Below, one piece after another: positions 27,821-39,681 of a stretch of DNA of 64,000 nt (the stretch's first letter is position 1; each line of letters starts with the position of its first letter). The translations under genes were made by a program, and so were the position numbers. Below the pieces are notes generated by a model that saw nothing but the letters and a program-made list of their open reading frames with translations, did not search any database and had not been told where the DNA came from. Origin of the DNA: Limnohabitans sp. 2KL-27 (GTDB taxonomy: Bacteria > Pseudomonadota > Gammaproteobacteria > Burkholderiales > Burkholderiaceae_C); the NCBI RefSeq assembly GCF_001269345.1, contig NZ_CXOP01000002.1, positions 1,736,853-1,800,852 of the forward strand, given 5' to 3'.

Positions 27821-29154
27821 GCGAGTCGCTGAAAGAAAACACCCCCAAAGTCGAAAAAACGGCCAAAGCCCAGAAGCTGGTCGGCGTCAAGGGCATGAAC
27901 GACATCTTGCCGCCCGACTCGGCGCGTTGGGAGTGGCTGGAGGGCCAAGTTCGTGCTTTGATGGCCCGTTACGCCTACCGCAATGTGCGATTGCCCATCG
28001 TCGAGCCGACTGCCTTGTTTGTGCGTGGCCTGGGCGAGGTCACCGACATCGTCGAGAAGGAGATGTACTCCTTTGAAGACCGCTTGAACGGCGAGCAACT
28101 CACGCTGCGCCCAGAAGGCACGGCCGGTTTGGTGCGCTCGGTGGTCGAGCACAACCTGCTGTACGAAGGCGGCAAGCGCCTGTATTACATGGGCCCCATG
28201 TTCCGCCACGAGCGGCCGCAGCGCGGTCGCTATCGGCAGTTTCACCAGATCGGCGCCGAGGTACTGGGCTTTGGTGGCCCGGAGGTCGATGCCGAACTGA
28301 TCTTGCTGGCGCATGACCTGTGGAAGGTGCTGGGCCTCCAAGACGTGCGCTTGGAACTCAACAGCCTGGGCCAGCCGGCTGAGCGCCAAGCCCACCGCGC
28401 GGCATTGATCGCCCACCTCGAACAGCACAGCGATGTGCTGGACGAAGAGGCCAAACGCCGCTTGCACAGCAACCCGTTGCGCATTTTGGACACCAAAAAC
28501 CCGGCCATGCAAAGTGTGGTGGATGCTGCGCCCCGTTTGCTCGATTTTTTGGGTGAGGCCTCATTGGCCCACTTCCAGGCCGTCACGGCCATCCTCGATG
28601 CCAACGGCGTCACCTACAGCATCAACCCGCGCCTGGTGCGCGGCATGGATTACTACAACCTCACGGTGTTCGAGTTCATCACCACCCGCTTGGGCTCGCA
28701 AGGCACCATCTGTGGCGGTGGCCGGTATGACTACCTGATTGAACAAATTGGCGGCAAGCCAGCGCCTGCCGTCGGCTGGGCTTTGGGCGTCGAGCGTGTG
28801 CTTGAACTCATCAAGGAACAGGGTGAGGCTTTGCCCGATTTGGCCCCTGATGTGTACGCCATCGTTCCCGAAGCGGCTGCCTTGCCTTTGGCCATGCAGG
28901 TGCTGCAGGCTTTGCGCGCTTGCGGCCTCTCGGCCCAGATGCATGCAGGCAGTGGCGAAGGCATGGGCAGCATGAAGTCCCAATTCAAGAAGGCCGATGC
29001 CTCGGGGGCTCGGTATGCCCTGGTGTTTGGGGCCGAAGAACTGGCCCAAGGCCAGGTGGCGGTCAAATCGCTGCGCGACGGCGCAGGTGCCCAGCGTACC
29101 GAGTCTTTGAGCACGGTAGCCGACTGGGCCCTGAGCCTACAATCTCCGCTTTGA
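27817..29154 (+). CDS. hisS: Histidyl-tRNA synthetase
   Basis: Class II aminoacyl-tRNA synthetase, 445 residues. It has motif 1 near [16 protein letters not shown], motif 2 [18 protein letters not shown], the HisA motifs [15 protein letters not shown] and [14 protein letters not shown], motif 3 [10 protein letters not shown], and a C-terminal anticodon-binding domain (about 340-430). A basic/acidic N-terminal tail of about 20 residues precedes the usual VKGMNDILP. Its ATG overlaps the ispG stop (27817). Confidence 0.97.
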   Translation: MSESLKENTPKVEKTAKAQKLVGVKGMNDILPPDSARWEWLEGQVRALMARYAYRNVRLPIVEPTALFVRGLGEVTDIVEKEMYSFEDRLNGEQLTLRPEGTAGLVRSVVEHNLLYEGGKRLYYMGPMFRHERPQRGRYRQFHQIGAEVLGFGGPEVDAELILLAHDLWKVLGLQDVRLELNSLGQPAERQAHRAALIAHLEQHSDVLDEEAKRRLHSNPLRILDTKNPAMQSVVDAAPRLLDFLGEASLAHFQAVTAILDANGVTYSINPRLVRGMDYYNLTVFEFITTRLGSQGTICGGGRYDYLIEQIGGKPAPAVGWALGVERVLELIKEQGEALPDLAPDVYAIVPEAAALPLAMQVLQALRACGLSAQMHAGSGEGMGSMKSQFKKADASGARYALVFGAEELAQGQVAVKSLRDGAGAQRTESLSTVADWALSLQSPL

Positions 29155-29178
29155 AGCGCAAACAGCAACCAACACACC

Positions 29179-29850
29179 ATGGCCAAAGCACTCGACCTCG
29201 ATGAACAAGAACAACTTGACCAGATCAAACACTTCTGGAAGACCTGGGGCAACCTGATTTCCTGGGTGCTGATCGCTGTTTTGGGCAGCTTTGCTGCCTG
29301 GAACGGTTACCAGTACTGGGAGCGGACTCAGGCCACCAAGGCCGCTGCGCTTCATGACGAGGTCGAGCGGGCAGTGGCCTCCGGGGACATCAGCCGGGTC
29401 GAGCGCAGCCTGGCGGACATGAAGGACAAGTTTGGGCGAACCCAGTTTGCCCAGCAATCGGCCTTGTTGGCGGCCAAAGCACTGCATGCACAAGGCAAAG
29501 CCGAAGCCGCTCGCGATGCACTGAGCTGGGTGGCCCAAGGCGCTTCTGACAAAGCCTACCGCGACATTGCGCGTTTGCGTTTGGCTTCACTGCAACTCGA
29601 TGTCAAGGCGTATGACGAGGCTTTGAAGCTGCTGACTCTGGAATTCACGCCTGAGATGTCAGGCTTGGCCGCGGATTTGCGCGGCGATGTGCTCCATGCC
29701 AAAGGCCAACGTGCCGAAGCCATCGCTGCTTACCAGCAAGCCTGGAAAAAACTGGCAGACACCCCTGATTACCGGCGTTTGGTCCAAGCCAAGCTCAACG
29801 CACTGGGCATCGATCCTGATGCGGCTGCTGTTTCGGAGGCCCCAAAGTGA
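29179..29850 (+). CDS. yfgM: YfgM-like TPR membrane protein
   Basis: Ancillary SecYEG/BamB-linked protein of the YfgM (UPF0070) family, 223 residues. A short cytoplasmic N-terminus (LDEQEQLDQIKHFWKTWG) precedes one transmembrane helix (about 30-48; LISWVLIAVLGSFAAWNGY), and the periplasmic part is TPR-like with repeats near 110-205. It probably helps periplasmic chaperones hand over proteins. It lies between hisS and bamB as in most proteobacteria and its stop overlaps the bamB ATG by 1 nt. Confidence 0.92.
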   Translation: MAKALDLDEQEQLDQIKHFWKTWGNLISWVLIAVLGSFAAWNGYQYWERTQATKAAALHDEVERAVASGDISRVERSLADMKDKFGRTQFAQQSALLAAKALHAQGKAEAARDALSWVAQGASDKAYRDIARLRLASLQLDVKAYDEALKLLTLEFTPEMSGLAADLRGDVLHAKGQRAEAIAAYQQAWKKLADTPDYRRLVQAKLNALGIDPDAAAVSEAPK

Positions 29851-30983
29851 TGTCTGTCTTGTCAAACACCTGGACCCGTTGGGCCTTGTTGGGGGCCTTG
29901 GCCATGTCGATCGCGGCATGCTCGAGTTCGCCCGACAAGCCCAAGCCAGCCGAGCTGCCTGCCGTCAGCGGCGAATTGACCGTGCAAAAGGCCTGGTCCA
30001 CGACCTTGGGGCCTGTCACCACACCTTTGTTCGCTTCGGTGCATGGTGATCAAGTGGCGGTGGCTTCGACTCAGGGTCAGGTGGCCTTGATCAACGCCTC
30101 CAGCGGCAAGGACGTTTGGCGACTCCAATTGGACAGCCCCATCCAAGCGGGCGTCAGCGGTGACGGTCAGCGTTTTGCGGTGATCACCCGAAACAACGAG
30201 GTCGTCGCCATCGAGTCGGGCAAGGTCGTTTGGCGTTACCGTTTGTCTGCCCTGTCTTACACCGCACCTGTGGTCGCGGGTGCACGCGTGTTTGTGTTGA
30301 CGGCGGACCGTGCGGTCACCGCACTCGACGGTGCTTCGGGCCAAAAACTTTGGAGCCAGCAGCGCACCGGAGACCCTTTGGTGTTGCAACAAGCCGGTTT
30401 GCTGATGCCCTTGGGTGACACTTTGCTGGCCGGTTGGGGTGGGCGTTTGGCCGCTCTGAACCCGAATACGGGTGCTGTATTGTGGGAAACCCTGGTTGGA
30501 TCGACGCGTGGCACGAACGAAGTCGAGCGACTGGTGGACTTGGTTGCAGGGGCTAGCCGTCAAGGACAAACCCTGTGCGTGCGCGCCTTCCAGTCGTCGG
30601 TGGCCTGTGTGGATGCCAACCGCGGGACCACCTTGTGGACGCGTCCTGCACAAGGCCATGAAGGCCTGGATGGGGATGACAAGTGGGTGTTTGGTGTGGA
30701 ATCAGACAGCAAGGTGTTGGCTTGGCAGCGCCAGGGCGGACAGCCTGCATGGACTCAGGATGCCTTGCGTTTTCGGGGCCTGAGTGCACCTTTGGTGCTG
30801 GGTCGCTCGGTGGTCATGGGCGATGACAATGGCTTGGTTCACTTCCTGTCTCGACAAGACGGAAAGCCCTTGCAGCGTTTGAGCACGGATGGCAGTGCCA
30901 TCATGGGCAAGCCGGTGGCCGCTGGGCAGACTTTGGTGGTGGTGACACGCGCCGGGGGCGTTTTTGGATTTCGCCCTGAATGA
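29850..30983 (+). CDS. bamB: Outer membrane protein assembly factor BamB
   Basis: Lipoprotein of the BAM complex with an eight-bladed beta-propeller, 377 residues from the ATG at 29850 (GTG at 29847 is an alternative). The lipobox is IAAC with Cys24. Propeller repeats are seen as recurrent GKDVWRLQL, GKVVWRYRLS, GQKLWSQQRTGDPLV and NTGAVLWETLVG. The start overlaps the yfgM stop as TGATG. It helps BamA take substrates. Confidence 0.95.
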   Translation: MSVLSNTWTRWALLGALAMSIAACSSSPDKPKPAELPAVSGELTVQKAWSTTLGPVTTPLFASVHGDQVAVASTQGQVALINASSGKDVWRLQLDSPIQAGVSGDGQRFAVITRNNEVVAIESGKVVWRYRLSALSYTAPVVAGARVFVLTADRAVTALDGASGQKLWSQQRTGDPLVLQQAGLLMPLGDTLLAGWGGRLAALNPNTGAVLWETLVGSTRGTNEVERLVDLVAGASRQGQTLCVRAFQSSVACVDANRGTTLWTRPAQGHEGLDGDDKWVFGVESDSKVLAWQRQGGQPAWTQDALRFRGLSAPLVLGRSVVMGDDNGLVHFLSRQDGKPLQRLSTDGSAIMGKPVAAGQTLVVVTRAGGVFGFRPE

Positions 30984-31002
30984 TGGATCGGAAAATTTTT
31001 AA

Positions 31003-32343
31003 GTGAAACCTGTACTGGCCCTCGTTGGCCGCCCCAATGTGGGCAAATCCACGCTGTTCAACCGCCTCACCAAGACCCGGGATGCCATCGTGGCCGATTT
31101 TGCGGGCCTGACACGTGACCGCCATTACGGCAATGGCAAACAAGGCCGTCAGGAATTCATCGTCATTGACACGGGCGGTTTTGAGCCCGATGCCAGCGCT
31201 GGTATCTACAAAGAGATGGCCAAGCAGACGCAGCAGGCCGTGGCCGAGGCGGACATCGTCATTTTTGTGGTGGACGCCCGCGGTGGGCTGTCGGCGCAAG
31301 ACCATGACATTGCCAAATACCTGCGCAAGATCGGCAAACCCTGCTTGTTGGTGGCCAACAAGGCCGAAGGCATGCTCGAAGGCATCCAGCTGACCGAGTT
31401 CTACGAACTGGGTCTCGGCGAGGTGATCGCCATCTCGGCAGCGCACGGGCAGGGCACACGTGGCCTGGTGGAGTTGGCTTTCGAGTCGCTGAATTTGCCC
31501 GATGAACCCGAGGAGACCGAAGAAGACCCCTCGGTCATCAAACTGGCGGTGGCCGGTCGCCCCAACGTGGGCAAGTCCACCCTGATCAACACTTGGCTGG
31601 GTGAAGAGCGCCTGGTGGCTTTTGACATGCCGGGCACCACGCGTGATGCGATCAGCGTGCCGTTTGAGCGCCAAGGTCAGAAGTTTGAGCTGATCGATAC
31701 CGCCGGATTACGCCGCAAAGGCAAGGTGTTTGAAGCCATCGAAAAGTTTTCGGTGGTCAAAACCCTGCAGGCGATCGAATCGGCCAATGTCGTGTTGCTG
31801 CTGCTGGATGCCGAGCAGGGCGTGACCGACCAAGACGCCCACATTGCCGGTTATGCCCTGGAAAGCGGCCGCGCCATGGTACTGGCCGTGAACAAATGGG
31901 ACGCGATCGACGAATACCAGCGCCAATTGGTCCAGCGCTCGATTGAGAACCGCTTGCCGTTTTTGAGTTTTGCCAACATGCACTTCATCTCGGCCAAGAA
32001 ACGCCAAGGTTTAGGCCCGGTCTGGAACTCGATCGTGCAGGCCCACAAATCGGCCATGTGCAAGATGAGCACGCCCATCTTGACGCGCTTGCTGCTTGAA
32101 GCGGTGCAGTTCCAAAGCCCGCAGCGTGGCGGCATGTTCCGCCCCAAGATGCGTTATGCGCACCAAGGCGGCATGAACCCGCCTGTGATCGTGATCCATG
32201 GCAACTCGCTCGAGCACGTCACCGATACTTACAAGCGTTTTCTGGAGGGGCGCTTTCGCAAAGCCTTCAACCTGTCGGGTACACCTTTGCGCATTGAAAT
32301 GAAAACCTCGGTGAACCCCTTTGCCGACAAGGAATCCAGTTGA
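31003..32343 (+). CDS. der: Ribosome assembly GTPase Der (EngA)
   Basis: Essential double GTPase for 50S maturation, 446 residues. G1 motifs [12 protein letters not shown] (near 8) and [12 protein letters not shown] (near 187) mark the two G domains, each with DTGGF/DTAGL switch II and NKAE/NKWD base-recognition motifs. A KH-like C-terminal domain (about 360-446) follows. The start is a GTG at 31003 with only a weak Shine-Dalgarno. It lies 19 bp after bamB. Confidence 0.97.
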   Translation: MKPVLALVGRPNVGKSTLFNRLTKTRDAIVADFAGLTRDRHYGNGKQGRQEFIVIDTGGFEPDASAGIYKEMAKQTQQAVAEADIVIFVVDARGGLSAQDHDIAKYLRKIGKPCLLVANKAEGMLEGIQLTEFYELGLGEVIAISAAHGQGTRGLVELAFESLNLPDEPEETEEDPSVIKLAVAGRPNVGKSTLINTWLGEERLVAFDMPGTTRDAISVPFERQGQKFELIDTAGLRRKGKVFEAIEKFSVVKTLQAIESANVVLLLLDAEQGVTDQDAHIAGYALESGRAMVLAVNKWDAIDEYQRQLVQRSIENRLPFLSFANMHFISAKKRQGLGPVWNSIVQAHKSAMCKMSTPILTRLLLEAVQFQSPQRGGMFRPKMRYAHQGGMNPPVIVIHGNSLEHVTDTYKRFLEGRFRKAFNLSGTPLRIEMKTSVNPFADKESS

Positions 32344-32431
32344 GATTTGAGGAATTTGAGACTTCTACCGAATTGACTTTTGCCCCTGTGGTAAGGTCTT
32401 GACTTCAAAACTTCTGAACACGGAGAATATC

Positions 32432-32677
32432 GTGAGCAACAAAGGTCAACTTTTGCAAGACCCCTTTCTGAATGCACTGCGCCGCGAGCATGTGCCGGTT
32501 TCGATTTACCTGGTCAATGGCATCAAGCTCCAAGGTCAGATCGAGTCTTTTGATCAATACGTGGTGCTTTTGCGCAATACAGTTACCCAAATGGTCTACA
32601 AGCACGCCATCTCGACCATCGTGCCTGGCCGCTCCGTCACCTTCAGCACCCCCGAAACGGGTGAAATCACCGCTTGA
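32432..32677 (+). CDS. hfq: RNA chaperone Hfq
   Basis: Sm-like hexameric protein that pairs small RNAs with mRNAs. 81 residues; Sm1 is [20 protein letters not shown] and Sm2 contains VYKHAIST. Q9, the rim Arg17-Arg18-Glu19, and Lys57-His58 are present. Start is a GTG at 32432 with GGAGA at 32422-32426; reading from the upstream in-frame ATG at 32399 would add an unlikely 11-residue tail. Two TTGACT hexamers precede it (near 32373 and 32399), so it may have its own promoter. It lies in the classical der-hfq-hflXKC order. Confidence 0.97.
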   Translation: MSNKGQLLQDPFLNALRREHVPVSIYLVNGIKLQGQIESFDQYVVLLRNTVTQMVYKHAISTIVPGRSVTFSTPETGEITA

Positions 32678-32720
32678 TGTGGTTTGGGCTTGCCCGGCGG
32701 TGTGACCCCGCCGATGCTGG

Positions 32721-33917
32721 TTGCTGACATTGTCTGAAATATCCTTCCAAAAAACCCCGCCGACCTTACTGGTCGGCGTTGACTTTGGGCTGCCCCATTT
32801 TGATGGCGACTTGCAAGAACTCGGTCTTTTGGCTGAATCCGGCGGCTTGAAACCTGTGGCGCGTCTGACTTGCAAACGCAAGGCCCCTGACCCAGCGCTC
32901 TTTGTGGGCAGCGGCAAGGCCGATGAAATCAAGGCCTTGGCCCTGCTGCACGGGGCGGTCGAGGTGCTGTTTGACCAGGCTTTGAGTCCGGCGCAGCAGC
33001 GCAATTTGGAGCGCCACATCGGCTTGCCGGTGAACGACCGCACCTTGTTGATCCTTGAAATTTTCGGCCAGCGTGCGCGCAGCCACGAGGGCAAACTCCA
33101 GGTGGAGCTGGCGCGTCAGCAGTATCTGAGCACCCGCTTGGTGCGCCGTTGGTCGCACTTGGAGCGTCAAAGCGGCGGCATTGGCATGCGCGGCGGACCT
33201 GGTGAGACGCAGATTGAGCTGGACCGCCGCATGATCAATGATTCGATCAAGCGCATCAAGGAGCGATTGGTCAAGGTCAAAAAGCAGCGCAACACCCAGC
33301 GCCGCCAGCGCGAGCGGCGCGACACCTTCAACATCTCTTTGGTGGGTTACACCAACGCGGGCAAGTCCACCTTGTTCAATGCTTTGGTCAAAGCCCGTGC
33401 CTATGCAGCCGACCAGCTGTTCGCCACCTTGGACACCACCACACGCCAGCTTTACCTGGGTGAAGCGGGACGCTCTGTCTCCTTGTCCGACACGGTGGGT
33501 TTCATCCGTGATTTGCCGCACGGTCTGGTCGAGTCTTTTCAGGCCACACTGCAAGAAGCCACCGAGGCAGATTTGCTGCTGCACGTGGTCGATGCATCCA
33601 ACCCGGATTTTCCGGAGCAGATGACCGAGGTGCAAAAAGTGCTGACCGAAATCGGCGCCGAGCATGTCCCTCAACTGCTGGTTTTCAACAAACTCGACGC
33701 CCTGCCACCGCAGCTTTACCCCCTTCAATTGCAGGATCAATACGAGCTGGACGGCGTGCCCGTTCCCCGTGTATTTTTGAGCGCCCAATCGGGGAAGGGT
33801 TTGGACTTGTTGCGTTCTGCCTTGTCCGACATCGTCAAAAAGGCCTTGCCCCCCACCATTTCTGAAGCCGCAGATCCCCGTGACTTGACCCGGGAATATC
33901 CGGGTGATCTGCCATGA
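32721..33917 (+). CDS. hflX: Ribosome-rescue GTPase HflX
   Basis: Heat-shock GTPase that splits stalled 70S ribosomes. About 398 residues: N-terminal HflX domain (SGKADEIKALALLHGAVEVL), coiled-coil helix with GGPGETQIELDRR, and a G domain with LVGYTNAGKSTLFN (near 207), DTVGFIRDLP and NKLD. No in-frame ATG exists near the start; the TTGs at 32721 and 32730 are the only options, with no obvious Shine-Dalgarno. Start position is therefore uncertain, and translation may depend on coupling to hfq, which ends 44 nt upstream. Confidence 0.94.
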   Translation: MLTLSEISFQKTPPTLLVGVDFGLPHFDGDLQELGLLAESGGLKPVARLTCKRKAPDPALFVGSGKADEIKALALLHGAVEVLFDQALSPAQQRNLERHIGLPVNDRTLLILEIFGQRARSHEGKLQVELARQQYLSTRLVRRWSHLERQSGGIGMRGGPGETQIELDRRMINDSIKRIKERLVKVKKQRNTQRRQRERRDTFNISLVGYTNAGKSTLFNALVKARAYAADQLFATLDTTTRQLYLGEAGRSVSLSDTVGFIRDLPHGLVESFQATLQEATEADLLLHVVDASNPDFPEQMTEVQKVLTEIGAEHVPQLLVFNKLDALPPQLYPLQLQDQYELDGVPVPRVFLSAQSGKGLDLLRSALSDIVKKALPPTISEAADPRDLTREYPGDLP

Positions 33918-33973
33918 AGTCCAACCGAATTCGGCACAATGCGGATTCGTCATCCTGACAAAGACTCTTCACC

Positions 33974-35359
33974 ATGAATTTTCACCTGCCAGCCCTGCGA
34001 TGGTCCTTGCTTCCCGCAAAGATCCGAGGCATGTTCAATCTGAATGACCCACGTTGGGGTCGGGACGACGACAAATCCACAGCGGACTCGGGCAACAAGC
34101 CTGCAGGCGATGTGCCGCCACCGGGCTCCAAGCCAGAATCTTGGCAGCAAGCACCCGGTCGTGGTTCGCAGCAGCAACAAAGCGGCCCCCCTGACCTGGA
34201 CGAGCTCTGGCGCGACTTCAACCGCAAGTTGGGCCAGTTGTTTGGCGGCAAGGGCGGACCTCAAAAACCCCAAGGCCCGGGTGGCTCCGGCGGCGGATCG
34301 GGCGGACCTGGCATGCCTGTTTTCTTGAAAAATCTGGGCTTGGGTGTGATTCTGGCGGGCGCCTTGTTGGTCTGGCTAGGCACAGGATTCTTCATCGTGC
34401 AAGAAGGCCAGCAAGCCGTGATCACGCAGTTTGGCAAGTACCACTCCACAGTGGGTGCCGGTTTCAACTGGCGGATGCCATACCCCATTCAACGCCAGGA
34501 ACTGGTGTTCGTGACCCAAATCCGTTCGGTGGACATTGGCCGTGACAACATCATCAAGGCCACGGGCCTGCGCGAATCGGCCATGTTGACCGAGGACGAG
34601 AACATTGTCGAGATCAAGTTTGCCGTTCAATACCGACTCAATGATGCCCGCGCTTACCTGTTCGAAAGCCGCAATCCGACCGAAGCCGTGGTTCAGTCTG
34701 CTGAAACGGCGGTGCGCGAGGTGGTGGGCAAAATGAAAATGGACTCGGCCTTGGCCGAGGAACGCGACCAGATTGCGCCCCGCGTGCGTGAAAAAATGCA
34801 GACCATCCTTGACCGCTACAAAGTGGGCATTGAAGTGGTGGGCATCAACTTGCAGCAAGGCGGCGTGCGCCCACCCGAGCAGGTTCAGGCAGCGTTTGAT
34901 GATGTGCTCAAGGCCGGTCAGGAGCGCGAACGCGCCAAAAACGAAGCCCAAGCCTATGCCAACGATGTCGTGCCCCGGGCTGTGGGTGCGGCTTCGCGCT
35001 TGAAAGAAGAGGCCGATGCTTACCGCGAACGCATCGTGGCGCAAGCCGAAGGTGATTCGCAACGCTTCAAGACCATCTTGCCTGAATACCAAAAGTCGCC
35101 GCAAGTCATGCGTGACCGCATGTACACCGACGCCATGCAGCAGATTTACAGCAACGTGACCAAGGTGCTGGTGGACAGCAAGCAGGGCTCGAACCTTTTG
35201 TACCTGCCGCTTGACAAGATCATGCAGCAAGTGGCTGCCGCTGCACCTCCCGCCGTGGATGTGCCCGCTGGGCCTGCCAATGGCAATTCGGTCAACAACG
35301 GGGCTGTGGACACACGTTCACGCGACCTCCAGCGTTCGCGTGACCGCGATCCACGATAA
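33974..35359 (+). CDS. hflK: FtsH protease regulator subunit HflK
   Basis: SPFH-domain membrane protein that with HflC forms a large periplasmic cage around FtsH. 461 residues by the 33974 start. A second in-frame ATG at 34031 (MFNLNDPRWGRD) gives 442 residues and a more HflK-like N-terminus, so it is a credible alternative. There is a Gly/Pro/Gln-rich cytoplasmic tail, one transmembrane helix (about 121-143), the SPFH domain (FFIVQEGQQAVITQFGKY), and a coiled coil with YANDVVPRAVGAA. The end is low-complexity. It is followed after 12 nt by hflC. Confidence 0.95.
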   Translation: MNFHLPALRWSLLPAKIRGMFNLNDPRWGRDDDKSTADSGNKPAGDVPPPGSKPESWQQAPGRGSQQQQSGPPDLDELWRDFNRKLGQLFGGKGGPQKPQGPGGSGGGSGGPGMPVFLKNLGLGVILAGALLVWLGTGFFIVQEGQQAVITQFGKYHSTVGAGFNWRMPYPIQRQELVFVTQIRSVDIGRDNIIKATGLRESAMLTEDENIVEIKFAVQYRLNDARAYLFESRNPTEAVVQSAETAVREVVGKMKMDSALAEERDQIAPRVREKMQTILDRYKVGIEVVGINLQQGGVRPPEQVQAAFDDVLKAGQERERAKNEAQAYANDVVPRAVGAASRLKEEADAYRERIVAQAEGDSQRFKTILPEYQKSPQVMRDRMYTDAMQQIYSNVTKVLVDSKQGSNLLYLPLDKIMQQVAAAAPPAVDVPAGPANGNSVNNGAVDTRSRDLQRSRDRDPR

Positions 35360-35371
35360 GGACAAATAAAA

Positions 35372-36271
35372 ATGAATCGCATTGGATTGTTGATATCGAG
35401 CTTGCTGGTGGCCTTTGTGCTGTTCAGCTCGACCGTGTTTGTGGTTGACCAGCGCCAATTCGGGGTGGTTTATGCCCTGGGTCAGATCAAGGAAGTCATC
35501 ACCGAGCCAGGTTTGCACTTCAAGTTGCCGCCGCCGCTGCAAAACGTCAACTACATCGACAAGCGCTTGCTGACTTTGGACAGCCCCGACAACGAGCCCA
35601 TGCTCACGGCTGAAAAGCAGCGTGTGGTGATCGATTGGTATGTGCGCTGGCGCATCACCGACCCACAGGCTTACATTCGCAACGTGGGCCTGGACGAGAA
35701 GGCGGGCACCAACCAGCTCAACCGGGTGGTGCGCAATGCCTTCCAGGAAGAGATCAACAAGCGGACCGTCAAGGAATTGCTTTCTTTGAAGCGGGAAGAG
35801 CTGATGGACGATGTCAAAGCCGCCGTTCTGGTGGTGGTCAAGGGTGCCAAGCCATGGGGGGTGGATGTGGTGGATGTGCGCATCACACGCGCCGACTATG
35901 TGGACACCATCACCGAATCGGTTTACCGCCGCATGGAAGCCGAGCGCAAGCGCGTGGCCAATGAACTGCGCTCGACCGGCGGTGCCGAGGGTGAAAAAAT
36001 CCGCGCCGATGCCGACCGACAGCGCGAGGTGACGATTGCCAATGCTTACCGCGATGCCCAAAAGATCAAAGGTCAGGGCGATGCCCAAGCGGCCCGTTTG
36101 TATGCCGAGTCATTTGGTCGCGACCCCCAGTTTGCGCAGTTTTACCGCAGTCTAGAGGCCTACAAATCCAGCTTTGCCAGCAAGAGCGACGTGATGGTGC
36201 TCGATCCCGGCAGCTCCGAATTTTTCAAGGGCATGCGCGGCACACCCGGCAACACGCCTGCCCGGAAGTAA
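35372..36271 (+). CDS. hflC: FtsH protease regulator subunit HflC
   Basis: SPFH partner of HflK, 299 residues. It begins with one transmembrane helix (about 4-24), then the SPFH domain (VVDQRQFGVVYALGQIKEVI) and a long coiled coil (RVANELRSTGGAEGEKIRADADRQ...). DVRITRADY and SYADPQFAQFYRSLEAY-like spacing are family-typical. Together with HflK it limits FtsH action on membrane proteins. Its stop is 3 nt before the next small gene. Confidence 0.96.
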   Translation: MNRIGLLISSLLVAFVLFSSTVFVVDQRQFGVVYALGQIKEVITEPGLHFKLPPPLQNVNYIDKRLLTLDSPDNEPMLTAEKQRVVIDWYVRWRITDPQAYIRNVGLDEKAGTNQLNRVVRNAFQEEINKRTVKELLSLKREELMDDVKAAVLVVVKGAKPWGVDVVDVRITRADYVDTITESVYRRMEAERKRVANELRSTGGAEGEKIRADADRQREVTIANAYRDAQKIKGQGDAQAARLYAESFGRDPQFAQFYRSLEAYKSSFASKSDVMVLDPGSSEFFKGMRGTPGNTPARK

Positions 36272-36274
36272 ATC

Positions 36275-36457
36275 TTGCTGGACACCCTCCTGCTGGCGTT
36301 GGGCCTCATGCTCATCCTGGAGGGCTTGATGCCCATGGTCTCACCATCGAATTGGCGTCGCCTGTTTGAGCAGCTGCTGCAGCTCGAGGATGGGCAAATC
36401 CGGTTCTTTGGGATGGCCATGGTCATCACCGGCTTGTTGTTCTGGTTTGTTTCCTGA
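36275..36457 (+). CDS. DUF2065 (YjeT-like) small membrane protein
   Basis: A 60-residue protein with two transmembrane segments (about 1-20 and 42-59) around a short charged loop with MVSPSNWRRLFEQL. This is the DUF2065 pattern; in E. coli YjeT sits at the same place after hflC. It starts at a TTG (36275) with GGAAG 6 nt upstream, and is only 3 nt after hflC. Function is unknown; a role with HflKC/FtsH is an inference from position. Confidence 0.88.
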   Translation: MLDTLLLALGLMLILEGLMPMVSPSNWRRLFEQLLQLEDGQIRFFGMAMVITGLLFWFVS

Positions 36458-36523
36458 GCGCAAACCCGGAAACGGGCTTTCCAGCCGGTAAAATCTCGTT
36501 TTTAACAGTCCCCCTCCATCCCC

Positions 36524-39030
<2,507 letters not shown>

Positions 39031-39083
39031 TCGCATTCGCCTGATTTTTTTACCCTGACTGATTTTTCAATGGAGTTCACCCC

Positions 39084-39608
39084 ATGTTGACCGAAGACGG
39101 CAAGCACCTGTACGTGAGTTACGACGAGTACCACAACCTCATCGAAAAACTCGCCATCAAGATCCATCAATCTGGCTGGCAATTTGACAACATCCTTTGC
39201 CTGGCCCGTGGCGGCATGCGCCCCGGCGACATTCTGTCGCGCATCTTTGACAAACCATTGGCCATCATGTCCACCAGCTCGTACCGCGCAGAAGCTGGCA
39301 CGGTGCAAGGGCATCTGGACATCGCCCGCTACATCACCACCCCCAAAGGCGAGATCGCGGGCAAAGTTTTGCTGGTGGACGATCTGGCCGATACAGGCCA
39401 CACCCTGCGCGCGGTGGTTGATCAGTTGAAAAACAACTACAAACCTGTGACCGAGTTGCGCACCGCTGTGATCTGGACCAAAGGTGTGTCCACTTTCAAG
39501 CCCGATTATTCGGTGGATGATTTGCCCACCAACCCCTGGATTCACCAACCCTTTGAGCCGTATGACAACATGCGCCCCGAGAAGTTGATCGAAAAGTGGA
39601 GCGTCTGA
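39084..39608 (+). CDS. Purine-type phosphoribosyltransferase
   Basis: Type I phosphoribosyltransferase of 174 residues with the PRPP loop VLLVDDLADTGHTLRAVV (acidic pair intact, near 111-128). The hood region (CLARGGMRPGDILSR) resembles xanthine/hypoxanthine-type enzymes. Position after purA suggests purine salvage, but the base specificity cannot be read with certainty. It is in a short unit closed by a weak hairpin. Confidence 0.87.
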   Translation: MLTEDGKHLYVSYDEYHNLIEKLAIKIHQSGWQFDNILCLARGGMRPGDILSRIFDKPLAIMSTSSYRAEAGTVQGHLDIARYITTPKGEIAGKVLLVDDLADTGHTLRAVVDQLKNNYKPVTELRTAVIWTKGVSTFKPDYSVDDLPTNPWIHQPFEPYDNMRPEKLIEKWSV

Positions 39609-39640
39609 GCGCCCTCGGACATACCCTGCCTGAACCGACC

Positions 39641-39666
39641 ACAGCCTCCTTTTGGGAGGCTGTTTG
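39641..39666 (+). terminator. Possible weak terminator after the phosphoribosyltransferase gene
   Basis: Perfect 9-bp stem ACAGCCTCC/GGAGGCTGT (39641-39649 and 39655-39663) with a 5-nt loop, but only TT after the stem before GCATT. It is 15 nt before the next start codon. Confidence 0.5.
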
Positions 39667-39681
39667 CATTAGGATGCGCGG